Both the position numbers and the translations under genes were made by a program. Shown one piece after another: positions 22,921 to 35,645 of a stretch of 64,000 nt of DNA. The stretch comes from Peronospora farinosa (lineage: Eukaryota; Oomycota; Peronosporomycetes; Peronosporales; Peronosporaceae): assembly GCA_947646735.1 (NCBI GenBank), contig CANTFK010000994.1, forward strand, positions 372,001-436,000. Direction: 5' to 3'. Positions within the stretch are counted from its first letter, which is position 1. The number at the start of each line of letters is the position of its first letter. The notes under the pieces were generated by a model. It saw only the letters and a list, made by a program, of their open reading frames with translations. It was not told where the DNA came from and made no database searches.

Positions 22921-23433
22921 CGTCTTCCTTGCGAGCCAAGCACGAGGACGTGGCCAATCGTGTCTGATACTTGTTTCTTCAGTCAGCGTTTGTCACTCGT
23001 CGTCTCTTTCCATTTGCACTGTTTTCTGTATAGGGAGCCGAATCTGTAGGGAGCTTCAGAACTGATACTAACTAATAAAAGTCGGAAGCTTTAGAATCGG
23101 CTGAAGACGCATACACCCAGCACAAACAAACAGATAGACGGCTCTTTTCGCGCGCTACACAAGTTATCGCTAGCTCACAAAGCGATGTCACAGGAGAAGC
23201 CTATTTCAGGCTTCCGTCAATCGACTTGCAGCTCTACGTAGATTTTAGCTGGTGATGGACAAGTAGCATTGTTTATCTACCTGCAAAGCTGCCTTGTATT
23301 CTCAACTGAGCCGGCGTGGCGTCTGAGCCTTCTTAGACATGGATAGCTATGTTTATGGATGCTTGTTGTCGTTTGGTTGTGTGTGCGAGTAGTCAGCGTT
23401 TGTTTGATTGTGGTTTGATAATGTAGTTCATGT

Positions 23434-23505
23434 GCACCGTTGGTCTAATGGGTAGGATTCATCCCTCCCACGGATGAGGTCGGGGTTCGATTCCCCGACG
23501 GCGCA
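23434..23505 (+). tRNA. tRNA-Gly(CCC), copy C19, short-unit chimera
   Basis: Chimeric form of C15 with a D-loop change (AATGGGTAGG). Confidence 0.9.
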
Positions 23506-24009
23506 CGTCTTCCTTGCGAGCCAATCACGAGGACGTGGCCAATCGTGTCTGATACTTGTTTCTTCAGTCAGCGTTTGTCACTCGTCGTCTCTTTCCATTT
23601 GCACTACTTTTTAGCCGAAGCTGTAGGGAGCTTCAGAACTGATACCAACTAAAGAAAGTTGGAAGCTTTGATCTGCTGAAGACGCATACATCCAGCACAT
23701 ACAAACAGATAGACGGCTTCTTTTCGCGCGCTACGCAAGTTATCGCTAGCTCACAAAGCGATGTCACAGGAGAAGCCTATTTCAGGCTTCCGTGATCGAC
23801 TTGCAGCTCTACGTAGATTTTAGCTGGTGATGGACAAGTAGCATTGTATTACCTACCTGCAAAGCTGCCTTGTATTCTTAACTGAGCCGGCGTGGCGTCT
23901 GAGCCTTCTTAGACATGGATAGCTATGTTTATGGATGTTTGTTGTCGTTTGGTTGTGTGTGCGAGTAGTCAGCGTTTGTTTGATTGTGGTTTGATAATGT
24001 AGTTCATGT

Positions 24010-24081
24010 GCACCGTTGGTCTAATGGTTAGGATTCATCCCTCCCACGGATGAGGTCGGGGTTCGATTCCCCGACGGCGCA
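24010..24081 (+). tRNA. tRNA-Gly(CCC), copy C20, short-unit chimera
   Basis: Same chimeric form as C15; preceded by a left-type spacer B. Confidence 0.92.
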
Positions 24082-24594
24082 CGTCTTCCTTGCGAGCCAA
24101 GCACGAGGACGTGGCCAATCGTGTCTGATACTTGTTTCTTCAGTCAGCGTTTGTCACTCGTCGTCTCTTTCCATTTGCACTGTTTTCTGTATAGGGAGCC
24201 GAATCTGTAGGGAGCTTCAGAACTGATACTAACTAATAAAAGTCGGAAGCTTTAGAATCGGCTGAAGACGCATACACCCAGCACAAACAAACAGATAGAC
24301 GGCTCTTTTCGCGCGCTACACAAGTTATCGCTAGCTCACAAAGCGATGTCACAGGAGAAGCCTATTTCAGGCTTCCGTCAATCGACTTGCAGCTCTACGT
24401 AGATTTTAGCTGGTGATGGACAAGTAGCATTGTTTATCTACCTGCAAAGCTGCCTTGTATTCTCAACTGAGCCGGCGTGGCGTCTGAGCCTTCTTAGACA
24501 TGGATAGCTATGTTTATGGATGTTTGTTGTCGTTTGCTTGTGTGTGCGAGTAGTCAGCGTTTGTTTGATTGTGGTTTGATAATGTAGTTCATGT

Positions 24595-24666
24595 GCACCG
24601 TTGGTCTAATGGTTAGGATTCATCCCTCCCACGGATGAGGTCGGGGTTCGATTCCCCGACGGCGCA
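24595..24666 (+). tRNA. tRNA-Gly(CCC), copy C21, short-unit chimera
   Basis: Same chimeric form as C15. Confidence 0.92.
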
Positions 24667-25163
24667 CGTCTTCCTTGCGAGCCAATCACGAGGACGTGGC
24701 CAATCGTGTCTGATACTTGTTTCTTCAGTCAGCGTTTGTCACTCGTCGTCTCTTTCCATTTGCACTACTTTTTACCGAAGCTGTAGGGAGCTTCAGAACT
24801 GATACCAACTAAAGAAAGTTGGAAGCATCTGCTGAAGACGCATACACCAGCACATACAAACAGATAGACGGCTTTTTTCGCGCGCTACGCAAGTTATCGC
24901 TAGATCACAAAGCGATGTCACAGGAGAAGCCTACTTCAGGCTTCCGTGATCGACTTGCAGCTCTACGTAGATTTTAGCTGGTGATGGACAAGTAGCATTT
25001 ATTACCTACCTGCAAAGCTGCCTTGTATTCTTAACTGACCGGCGTGGCGTTTGAGCCTTCTTAGACATGAATAGCTATGTTTATGGATGCTTGTTGTCGT
25101 TTGGTTGCTTGTGTGCGAGTAGTCAGCGTTTGTTTGATCGTGGTGTGGTAATGTAGTTCATGT

Positions 25164-25235
25164 GCACCGTTGGTCTAATGGTTAGGATTCATCCCTCCCA
25201 CGGATGAGGTCGGGGTTCGATTCCCCGACGGCGCA
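25164..25235 (+). tRNA. tRNA-Gly(CCC), copy C22, short-unit chimera
   Basis: Same chimeric form as C15; preceded by a left-type spacer B. Confidence 0.92.
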
Positions 25236-25747
25236 CGTCTTCCTTGCGAGCCAAGCACGAGGACGTGGCCAATCGTGTCTGATACTTGTTTCTTCAGTCA
25301 GCGTTTGTCACTCGTCGTCTCTTTCCATTTGCACTGTTTTCTGTATAGGAGCCGAATCTGTAGGGAGCTTCAGAACTGATACTAACTAATAAAAGTCGGA
25401 AGCTTTAGAATCGGCTGAAGACGCATACACCCAGCACAAACAAACAGATAGACGGCTCTTTTCGCGCGCTACACAAGTTATCGCTAGCTCACAAAGCGAT
25501 GTCACAGGAGAAGCCTATTTCAGGCTTCCGTCAATCGACTTGCAGCTCTACGTAGATTTTAGCTGGTGATGGACAAGTAGCATTGTTTATCTACCTGCAA
25601 AGCTGCCTTGTATTCTCAACTGAGCCGGCGTGGCGTCTGAGCCTTCTTAGACATGGATAGCTATGTTTATGGATGCTTGTTGTCGTTTGGTTGTGTGTGC
25701 GAGTAGTCAGCGTTTCTTTGATTGTGGTTTGATAATGTAGTTCATGT

Positions 25748-25819
25748 GCACCGTTGGTCTAATGGGTAGGATTCATCCCTCCCACGGATGAGGTCGGGGT
25801 TCGATTCCCCGACGGCGCA
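25748..25819 (+). tRNA. tRNA-Gly(CCC), copy C23, short-unit chimera
   Basis: Chimeric, with the same AATGGGTAGG D-loop change as C19. Confidence 0.9.
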
Positions 25820-26332
25820 CGTCTTCCTTGCGAGCCAAGCACGAGGACGTGGCCAATCGTGTCTGATACTTGTTTCTTCAGTCAGCGTTTGTCACTCGTC
25901 GTCTCTTTCCATTTGCACTGTTTTCTGTATAGGGAGCCGAATCTGTAGGGAGCTTCAGAACTGATACTAACTAATAAAAGTCGGAAGCTTTAGAATCGGC
26001 TGAAGACGCATACAGCCAGCACAGACAAACAGATAGACGGCTCTTTTCGCGCGCTACACAAGTTATCGCTAGCTCACAAAGCGATGTCACAGGAGAAGCC
26101 TATTTCAGGCTTCCGTCAATCGACTTGCAGCTCTACGTAGATTTTAGCTGGTGATGGACAAGTAGCATTGTTTATCTACCTGCAAAGCTGCCTTGTATTC
26201 TCAACTGAGCCGGCGTGGCGTCTGAGCCTTCTTAGACATGGATAGCTATGTTTATGGATGTTTGTTGTCGTTTGGTTGTGTGTGCGAGTAGTCAGCGTTT
26301 GTTTGATTGTGGTTTGATAATGTAGTTCATGT

Positions 26333-26404
26333 GCACCGTTGGTCTAATGGTTAGGATTCATCCCTCCCACGGATGAGGTCGGGGTTCGATTCCCCGACGG
26401 CGCA
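26333..26404 (+). tRNA. tRNA-Gly(CCC), copy C24, short-unit chimera
   Basis: Same chimeric form as C15. Confidence 0.92.
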
Positions 26405-26917
26405 CGTCTTCCTTGCGAGCCAAGCACGAGGACGTGGCCAATCGTGTCTGATACTTGTTTCTTCAGTCAGCGTTTGTCACTCGTCGTCTCTTTCTATTTG
26501 CACTGTTTTCTGTATAGGGAGCCGAATCTGTAGGGAGCTTCAGAACTGATACTAACTAATAAAAGTCGGAAGCTTTAGAATCGGCTGAAGACGCATACAG
26601 CCAGCACAAACAAACAGATAGACGGCTCTTTTCGCGCGCTACACAAGTTATCGCTAGCTCACAAAGCGATGTCACAGGAGAAGCCTATTTCAGGCTTCCG
26701 TCAATCGACTTGCAGCTCTACGTAGATTTTAGCTGGTGATGGACAAGTAGCATTGTTTATCTACCTGCAAAGCTGCCTTGTATTCTCAACTGAGCCGGCG
26801 TGGCGTCTGAGCCTTCTTAGACATGGATAGCTATGTTTATGGATGCTTGTTGTCGTTTGGTTGTGTGTGCGAGTAGTCAGCGTTTGTTTGATTGTGGTTT
26901 GATAATGTAGTTCATGT

Positions 26918-26989
26918 GCACCGTTGGTCTAATGGTTAGGATTCATCCCTCCCACGGATGAGGTCGGGGTTCGATTCCCCGACGGCGCA
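26918..26989 (+). tRNA. tRNA-Gly(CCC), copy C25, short-unit chimera
   Basis: Same chimeric form as C15; last short unit. Confidence 0.92.
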
Positions 26990-27495
26990 CGTCTTCCTTG
27001 CGAGCCAAGCACGAGGACGTGGCCAATCGTGTCTGATACTTGTTTCTTCAGTCAGCGTTTGTCACTCGTCGTCTCTTTCTATTTGCATTGTTTTTTAGGC
27101 CGAATCTGTAGGGAGCTTCAGAACTGATACTAACTAATAAAAGTCGGAAGCTTTAGAATCGGCTGAAGACGCATACACCCAGCACAAACAAACAGATAGA
27201 CGGCTCTTTTCGCGCGCTACACAAGTTATCGCTAGCTCACAAAGCGATGTCACAGGAGAAGCCTATTTCAGGCTTCCGTCAATCGACTTGCAGCTCTACG
27301 TAGATTTTAGCTGGTGATGGACAAGTAGCATTGTTTATCTACCTGCAAAGCTGCCTTGTATTCTCAACTGAGCCGGCGTGGCGTCTGAGCCTTCTTAGAC
27401 ATGGATAGCTATGTTTATGGATGCTTGTTGTCGTTTGGTTGTGTGTGCGAGTAGTCAGCGTTTGTTTGATTGTGGTTTGATAATGTAGTTCATGT

Positions 27496-27567
27496 GCACC
27501 GTTGGTCTAATGGTTAGGATTCATCCCTTCCAAGGATGAGGTCGGGGTTCGATTCCCCGACGGCGCA
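27496..27567 (+). tRNA. tRNA-Gly(UCC), copy U17
   Basis: Same as U1; T4 stop at 27570-27573. Long units resume here. Confidence 0.93.
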
Positions 27568-27921
27568 AGTTTTGCCAGCTGTCACTACGCTTAGCCTCGC
27601 TTGTTGATCGTATTCCCACCTTACTTCATCCAGGTGATCGTCACTGAGAGGAAAGTTATATGGAGACAGGCCCTTGTATTGTGTCGTGTAGCTGTGTAGT
27701 AAGGCATACCGAGTGCAAGCATTGGCTCTTTCTGCCAGGTGCGTGTGTGCAGCTTATGGACTCGGACAGCTTGAAAGAGGTTTGTGGGCTGCACCACCTT
27801 CTCCGCCATGTATGAGGTGCTGTGCGCGCGGGTACGTGCAAGTGGCTAAGGTTGTGTAGGCTGTGATTTTTCAGATGTTTGTATTGTTGAAGAAGACTTT
27901 CGGAACAGTTCGTGTATCGGC

Positions 27922-27993
27922 GCGCCGTTGGTCTAATGGTTAGGATTCATCCCTCCCACGGATGAGGTCGGGGTTCGATTCCCCGACGGCGCA
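27922..27993 (+). tRNA. tRNA-Gly(CCC), copy C26
   Basis: As C9. Confidence 0.93.
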
Positions 27994-28506
27994 CGTCTTC
28001 CTTGCGAGCCAAGCACGAGGACGTGGCCAATCGTGTCTGATACTTGTTTCTTCAGTCAGCGTTTGTCACTCGTCGTCTCTTTCTATTTGCATTGTTTTCT
28101 GTATAGGGAGCCGAATCTGTAGGGAGCTTCAGAACTGATACTAACTAATAAAAGTCGGAAGCTTTAGAATCGGCTGAAGACGCATACACCCAGCACAAAC
28201 AAACAGATAGACGGCTCTTTTCGCGCGCTACACAAGTTATCGCTAGCTCACAAAGCGATGTCACAGGAGAAGCCTATTTCAGGCTTCCGTCAATCGACTT
28301 GCAGCTCTACGTAGATTTTAGCTGGTGATGGACAAGTAGCATTGTTTATCTGCCTGCAAAGCTGCCTTGTATTCTCAACTGAGCCGGCGTGGCGTCTGAG
28401 CCTTCTTAGACATGGATAGCTATGTTTATGGATGCTTGTTGTCGTTTGGTTGTGTGTGCGAGTAGTCAGCGTTTGTTTGATTGTGGTTTGATAATGTAGT
28501 TCATGT

Positions 28507-28578
28507 GCACCGTTGGTCTAATGGTTAGGATTCATCCCTTCCAAGGATGAGGTCGGGGTTCGATTCCCCGACGGCGCA
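28507..28578 (+). tRNA. tRNA-Gly(UCC), copy U18
   Basis: Same as U1; T4 stop at 28581-28584. Confidence 0.93.
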
Positions 28579-28932
28579 AGTTTTGCCAGCTGTCACTACG
28601 CTTAGCCTCGCTTGTTGATCGTATTCCCACCTTACTTCATCCAGGTGATCGTCACTGAGAGGAAAGTTATATGAAGACAGGCCCTTGTATTGTGTCGTGT
28701 AGCTGTGTAGTAAGGCATACCGAGTGCAAGCATTAGCTCTTTCTGCCAGGTGCGTGTGTGCAGCTTATGGACTCGGACAGCTTGAAAGGGGTTTGTGGGC
28801 TGCACCACCTTCTCCGCCATGTATGAGGTGCTGTGCGCGCGGGTACGTGCAAGTGGCTAAGGTTGTGTAGGCTGTGATTTTGCAGATGTTTGTATTGTTG
28901 AAGAAGACTTTCGGAACAGTTCGTGTATCGGC

Positions 28933-29004
28933 GCGCCGTTGGTCTAATGGTTAGGATTCATCCCTCCCACGGATGAGGTCGGGGTTCGATTCCCCGACGG
29001 CGCA
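28933..29004 (+). tRNA. tRNA-Gly(CCC), copy C27
   Basis: As C9. Confidence 0.93.
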
Positions 29005-29516
29005 CGTCTTCCTTGCGAGCCAAGCACGAGGACGTGGCCAATCGTGTCTGATACTTGTTTCTTCAGTCAGCGTTTGTCACTCGTCGTCTCTTTCTATTTG
29101 CACTGTTTTCTGTATAGGGACCGAATCTGTAGGGAGCTTCAGAACTGATACTAACTAATAAAAGTCGGAAGCTTTAGAATCGGCTGAAGACGCATACAGC
29201 CAGCACAAACAAACAGATAGACGGCTCTTTTCGCGCGCTACACAAGTTATCGCTAGCTCACAAAGCGATGTCACAGGAGAAGCCTATTTCAGGCTTCCGT
29301 CAATCGACTTGCAGCTCTACGTAGATTTTAGCTGGTGATGGACAAGTAGCATTGTTTATCTACCTGCAAAGCTGCCTTGTATTCTCAACTGAGCCGGCGT
29401 GGCGTCTGAGCCTTCTTAGACATGGATAGCTATGTTTATGGATGCTTGTTGTCGTTTGGTTGTGTGTGCGAGTAGTCAGCGTTTGTTTGATTGTGGTTTG
29501 ATAATGTAGTTCATGT

Positions 29517-29588
29517 GCACCGTTGGTCTAATGGTTAGGATTCATCCCTTCCAAGGATGAGGTCGGGGTTCGATTCCCCGACGGCGCA
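29517..29588 (+). tRNA. tRNA-Gly(UCC), copy U19
   Basis: Same as U1; T4 stop at 29591-29594. Confidence 0.93.
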
Positions 29589-29942
29589 AGTTTTGCCAGC
29601 TGTCACTACGCTTAGCCTCGCTTGTTGATCGTATTCCCACCTTACTTCATCCAGGTGATCGTCACTGAGAGGAAAGTTATATGAAGACAGGCCCTTGTTT
29701 TGTGTCGTGTAGCTGTGTAGTAAGGCATACCGAGTGCAAGCATTAGCTCTTTCTTCCAGGTGCTTGTGTGCAGCTTATGGACTCGGACAGCTTGAAGGAG
29801 GTTTGTGGGCTGCACCAACTTCTCCGCCATGTATGAGGTGCTGTGCGCGCGGGTACGTGCAAGTGGCTAAGGTTGTGTAGGCTGTGATTTTGCAGATGTT
29901 TGTATTGTTGAAGAAGACTTTCGGAACAGTTCGTGTATCGGC

Positions 29943-30014
29943 GCGCCGTTGGTCTAATGGTTAGGATTCATCCCTCCCACGGATGAGGTCGGGGTTCGAT
30001 TCCCCGACGGCGCA
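29943..30014 (+). tRNA. tRNA-Gly(CCC), copy C28
   Basis: As C9. Confidence 0.93.
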
Positions 30015-30525
30015 CGTCTTCCTTGCGAGCCAAGCACGAGGACGTGGCCAATCGTGTCTGATACTTGTTTCTTCAGTCAGCGTTTGTCACTCGTCGTCTC
30101 TTTCTATTTGCACTGTTTTTGTTAGGGAGCCGAATCTGTAGGGAGCTTCAGAACTGATACTAACTAATAAAAGTCGGAAGCTTTAGAATCGGCTGAAGAC
30201 GCATACAGCCAGCACAAACAAACAGATAGACGGCTCTTTTCGCGCGCTACACAAGTTATCGCTAGCTCACAAAGCGATGTCACAGGAGAAGCCTATTTCA
30301 GGCTTCCGTCAATCGACTTGCAGCTCTACGTAGATTTTAGCTGGTGATGGACAAGTAGCATTGTTTATCTGCCTGCAAAGCTGCCTTGTATTCTCAACTG
30401 AGCCGGCGTGGCGTCTGAGCCTTCTTAGACATGGATAGCTATGTTTATGGATGCTTGTTGTCGTTTGGTTGTGTGTGCGAGTAGTCAGCGTTTGTTTGAT
30501 TGTGGTTTGATAATGTAGTTCATGT

Positions 30526-30597
30526 GCACCGTTGGTCTAATGGTTAGGATTCATCCCTTCCAAGGATGAGGTCGGGGTTCGATTCCCCGACGGCGCA
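30526..30597 (+). tRNA. tRNA-Gly(UCC), copy U20
   Basis: Same as U1; T4 stop at 30600-30603. Confidence 0.93.
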
Positions 30598-30951
30598 AGT
30601 TTTGCCAGCTGTCACTACGCTTAGCCTCGCTTGTTGATCGTATTCCCACCTTACTTCATCCAGGTGATCGTCACTGAGAGGAAAGTTATATGAAGACAGG
30701 CCCTTGTATTGTGTCGTGTAGCTGTGTAGTAAGGCATACCGAGTGCAAGCATTAGCTCTTTCTTCCAGGTGCCTGTGTGCAGCTTATGGACTCGGACAGC
30801 TTGAAAGGGGTTTGTGGGCTGCACCAACTTCTCCGCCATGTATGAGGTGCTGTGCGCGCGGGTACGTGCAAGTGGCTAAGGTTGTGTAGGCTGTGATTTT
30901 GCAGATGTTTGTATTGTTGAAGAAGACTTTCGGAACAGTTCGTGTATCGGC

Positions 30952-31023
30952 GCGCCGTTGGTCTAATGGTTAGGATTCATCCCTCCCACGGATGAGGTCG
31001 GGGTTCGATTCCCCGACGGCGCA
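30952..31023 (+). tRNA. tRNA-Gly(CCC), copy C29
   Basis: As C9. Confidence 0.93.
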
Positions 31024-31529
31024 CGTCTTCCTTGCGAGCCAAGCACGAGGACGTGGCCAATCGTGTCTGATACTTGTTTCTTCAGTCAGCGTTTGTCACT
31101 CGTCGTCTCTTTCTATTTGCATTGTTTTTTAGGCCGAATCTGTAGGGAGCTTCAGAACTGATACTAACTAATAAAAGTCGGAAGCTTTAGAATCGGCTGA
31201 AGACGCATACACCCAGCACAAACAAACAGATAGACGGCTCTTTTCGCGCGCTACACAAGTTATCGCTAGCTCACAAAGCGATGTCACAGGAGAAGCCTAT
31301 TTCAGGCTTCCGTCAATCGACTTGCAGCTCTACGTAGATTTTAGCTGGTGATGGACAAGTAGCATTGTTTATCTACCTGCAAAGCTGCCTTGTATTCTCA
31401 ACTGAGCCGGCGTGGCGTCTGAGCCTTCTTAGACATGGATAGCTATGTTTATGGATGTTTGTTGTCGTTTGGTTGTGTGTGCGAGTAGTCAGCGTTTGTT
31501 TGATTGTGGTTTGATAATGTAGTTCATGT

Positions 31530-31601
31530 GCACCGTTGGTCTAATGGTTAGGATTCATCCCTTCCAAGGATGAGGTCGGGGTTCGATTCCCCGACGGCGC
31601 A
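31530..31601 (+). tRNA. tRNA-Gly(UCC), copy U21
   Basis: Same as U1; T4 stop at 31604-31607. Confidence 0.93.
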
Positions 31602-31957
31602 AGTTTTGCCAGCTGTCACTACGCTTAGCCTCGCTTGTTGATCGTATTCCCACCTTACTTCATCCAGGTGATCGTCACTGAGAGGAAAGTTATATGAAGA
31701 CAGGCCCTTGTATTGTGTCGTGTAGCTGTGTAGTAAGGCATACCGAGTGCAAGCATTAGCTCTTTCTTCCAGGTGCTTGTGTGCAGCTTATGGACTCGGA
31801 CAGCTTGAAAGAGGTTTGTGGGCTGCACCAACTTCTCCGCCATGTATGAGGTGCTGTGCGCGCGGGTACGTGCAAGTGGCTAAGGTTGTGTAGGCTGTGA
31901 TTTTGCAGATGTTTGTATAGTTGAAGAAGGCTTTCTGGAACAAGTTCGTGTGTCGGC

Positions 31958-32029
31958 GCGCCGTTGGTCTAATGGTTAGGATTCATCCCTCCCACGGATG
32001 AGGTCGGGGTTCGATTCCCCGACGGCGCA
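31958..32029 (+). tRNA. tRNA-Gly(CCC), copy C30
   Basis: As C9. Confidence 0.93.
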
Positions 32030-32538
32030 CGTCTTCCTTGCGAGCCAAGCACGAGGACGTGGCCAATCGTGTCTGATACTTGTTTCTTCAGTCAGCGTTT
32101 GTCACTCGTCGTCTCTTTCTATTTGCACTGTTTTTGTTAGGGCCGAATCTGTAGGGAGCTTCAGAACTGATACTAACTAATAAAAGTTGGAAGCTTTAGA
32201 ATCGGCTGAAGACGCATACACCCAGCACAAACAAACAGATAGACGGCTCTTTTCGCGCGCTACACAAGTTATCGCTAGCTCACAAAGCGATGTCACAGGA
32301 GAAGCCTATTTCAGGCTTCCGTCAATCGACTTGCAGCTCTACGTAGATTTTAGCTGGTGATGGACAAGTAGCATTGTTTATCTACCTGCAAAGCTGCCTT
32401 GTATTCTCAACTGAGCCGGCGTGGCGTCTGAGCCTTCTTAGACATGGATAGCTATGTTTATGGATGTTTGTTGTCGTTTGGTTGTGTGTGCGAGTAGTCA
32501 GCGTTTGTTTGATTGTGGTTTGATAATGTAGTTCATGT

Positions 32539-32610
32539 GCACCGTTGGTCTAATGGTTAGGATTCATCCCTTCCAAGGATGAGGTCGGGGTTCGATTCCC
32601 CGACGGCGCA
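32539..32610 (+). tRNA. tRNA-Gly(UCC), copy U22
   Basis: Same as U1; T4 stop at 32613-32616. Confidence 0.93.
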
Positions 32611-32966
32611 AGTTTTGCCAGCTGTCACTACGCTTAGCCTCGCTTGTTGATCGTATTCCCACCTTACTTCATCCAGGTGATCGTCACTGAGAGGAAAGTT
32701 ATATGAAGACAGGCCCTTGTATTGTGTCGTGTAGCTGTGTAGTAAGGCATACCGAGTGCAAGCATTGGCTCTTTCTGCCAGGTGCGTGTGTGCAGCTTAT
32801 GGACTCGGACAGCTTGAAAGAGGTTTGTGGGCTGCACCAACTTCTCCGCCATGTATGAGGTGCTGTGCGCGCGGGTACGTGCAAGTGGCTAAGGTTGTGT
32901 AGGCTGTGATTTTGCAGATGTTTGTATTGTTGAAGAAGGCTTTCTGGAACAAGTTCGTGTGTCGGC

Positions 32967-33038
32967 GCGCCGTTGGTCTAATGGTTAGGATTCATCCCTC
33001 CCACGGATGAGGTCGGGGTTCGATTCCCCGACGGCGCA
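32967..33038 (+). tRNA. tRNA-Gly(CCC), copy C31
   Basis: As C9. Confidence 0.93.
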
Positions 33039-33549
33039 CGTCTTCCTTGCGAGCCAAGCACGAGGACGTGGCCAATCGTGTCTGATACTTGTTTCTTCAG
33101 TCAGCGTTTGTCACTCGTCGTCTCTTTCTATTTGCACTGTTTTTGTTAGGGAGCCGAATCTGTAGGGAGCTTCAGAACTGATACTAACTAATAAAAGTTG
33201 GAAGCTTTAGAATCGGCTGAAGACGCATACACCCAGCACAAACAAACAGATAGACGGCTCTTTTCGCGCGCTACACAAGTTATCGCTAGCTCACAAAGCG
33301 ATGTCACAGGAGAAGCCTATTTCAGGCTTCCGTCAATCGACTTGCAGCTCTACGTAGATTTTAGCTGGTGATGGACAAGTAGCATTGTTTATCTACCTGC
33401 AAAGCTGCCTTGTATTCTCAACTGAGCCGGCGTGGCGTCTGAGCCTTCTTAGACATGGATAGCTATGTTTATGGATGTTTGTTGTCGTTTGGTTGTGTGT
33501 GCGAGTAGTCAGCGTTTGTTTGATTGTGGTTTGATAATGTAGTTCATGT

Positions 33550-33621
33550 GCACCGTTGGTCTAATGGTTAGGATTCATCCCTTCCAAGGATGAGGTCGGG
33601 GTTCGATTCCCCGACGGCGCA
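33550..33621 (+). tRNA. tRNA-Gly(UCC), copy U23
   Basis: Same as U1; T4 stop at 33624-33627. Confidence 0.93.
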
Positions 33622-33977
33622 AGTTTTGCCAGCTGTCACTACGCTTAGCCTCGCTTGTTGATCGTATTCCCACCTTACTTCATCCAGGTGATCGTCACTG
33701 AGAGGAAAGTTATATGAAGACAGGCCCTTGTATTGTGTCGTGTAGCTGTGTAGTAAGGCATACCGAGTGCAAGCATTGGCTCTTTCTGCCAGGTGGCTTG
33801 TGTGCAGCTTATGGACTCGGACAGCTTGAAAGAGGTTTGTGGGCTGCACCAACTTCTCCGCCATGTATGAGGTGCTGTGCGCGCGGGTACGTGCAAGTGG
33901 CTAAGGTTGTGTAGGCTGTGATTTTGCAGATGTTTGTATTGTTGAAGAAGGCTTTCTGGAACAGTTCGTGTATCGGC

Positions 33978-34049
33978 GCGCCGTTGGTCTAATGGTTAGG
34001 ATTCATCCCTCCCACGGATGAGGTCGGGGTTCGATTCCCCGACGGCGCA
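33978..34049 (+). tRNA. tRNA-Gly(CCC), copy C32
   Basis: As C9. Confidence 0.93.
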
Positions 34050-34561
34050 CGTCTTCCTTGCGAGCCAAGCACGAGGACGTGGCCAATCGTGTCTGATACT
34101 TGTTTCTTCAGTCAGCGTTTGTCACTCGTCGTCTCTTTCTATTTGCACTGTTTTTGTATAGGGAGCCGAATCTGTAGGGAGCTTCAGAACTGATACTAAC
34201 TAATAAAAGTTGGAAGCTTTAGAATCGGCTGAAGACGCATACAGCCAGCACAAACAAACAGATAGACGGCTCTTTTCGCGCGCTACACAAGTTATCGCTA
34301 GCTCACAAAGCGATGTCACAGGAGAAGCCTATTTCAGGCTTCCGTCAATCGACTTGCAGCTCTACGTAGATTTTAGCTGGTGATGGACAAGTAGCATTGT
34401 TTATCTACCTGCAAAGCTGCCTTGTATTCTCAACTGAGCCGGCGTGGCGTCTGAGCCTTCTTAGACATGGATAGCTATGTTTATGGATGTTTGTTGTCGT
34501 TTGGTTGTGTGTGCGAGTAGTCAGCGTTTGTTTGATTGTGGTTTGATAATGTAGTTCATGT

Positions 34562-34633
34562 GCACCGTTGGTCTAATGGTTAGGATTCATCCCTTCCAAG
34601 GATGAGGTCGGGGTTCGATTCCCCGACGGCGCA
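34562..34633 (+). tRNA. tRNA-Gly(UCC), copy U24
   Basis: Same as U1; T4 stop at 34636-34639. Confidence 0.93.
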
Positions 34634-34988
34634 AGTTTTGCCAGCTGTCACTACGCTTAGCCTCGCTTGTTGATCGTATTCCCACCTTACTTCATCCAGG
34701 TGATCGTCACTGAGAGGAAAGTTATATGAAGACAGGCCCTTGTATTGTGTCGTGTAGCTGTGTAGTAAGGCATACCGAGTGCAAGCATTAGCTCTTTCTG
34801 CCAGGTGGTTGTGTGCAGCTTATGGACTCGGACAGCTTGAAAGAGGTTTGTGGGCTGCACCAACTTCTCCGCCATGTATGAGGTGCTGTGCGCGCGGGTA
34901 CGTGCAAGTGGCTAAGGTTGTGTAGGCTGTGATTTTGCAGATGTTTGTATTGTTGAAGAAGACTTTCTGGAACAGTTCGTGTATCGGC

Positions 34989-35060
34989 GCGCCGTTGGTC
35001 TAATGGTTAGGATTCATCCCTCCCACGGATGAGGTCGGGGTTCGATTCCCCGACGGCGCA
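34989..35060 (+). tRNA. tRNA-Gly(CCC), copy C33
   Basis: As C9. Confidence 0.93.
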
Positions 35061-35573
35061 CGTCTTCCTTGCGAGCCAAGCACGAGGACGTGGCCAATCG
35101 TGTCTGATACTTGTTTCTTCAGTCAGCGTTTGTCACTCGTCGTCTCTTTCTATTTGCACTGTTTTCTGTTTAGGGAGCCGAATCTGTAGGGAGCTTCAGA
35201 ACTGATACTAACTAATAAAAGTTGGAAGCTTTAGAATCGGCTGAAGACGCATACAGCCAGCACAAACAAACAGATAGACGGCTCTTTTCGCGCGCTACAC
35301 AAGTTATCGCTAGCTCACAAAGCGATGTCACAGGAGAAGCCTATTTCAGGCTTCCGTCAATCGACTTGCAGCTCTACGTAGATTTTAGCTGGTGATGGAC
35401 AAGTAGCATTGTTTATCTACCTGCAAAGCTGCCTTGTATTCTCAACTGAGCCGGCGTGGCGTCTGAGCCTTCTTAGACATGGATAGCTATGTTTATGGAT
35501 GTTTGTTGTCGTTTGGTTGTGTGTGCGAGTAGTCAGCGTTTGTTTGATTGTGGTTTGATAATGTAGTTCATGT

Positions 35574-35645
35574 GCACCGTTGGTCTAATGGTTAGGATTC
35601 ATCCCTTCCAAGGATGAGGTCGGGGTTCGATTCCCCGACGGCGCA
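35574..35645 (+). tRNA. tRNA-Gly(UCC), copy U25
   Basis: Same as U1; T4 stop at 35648-35651. Confidence 0.93.
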
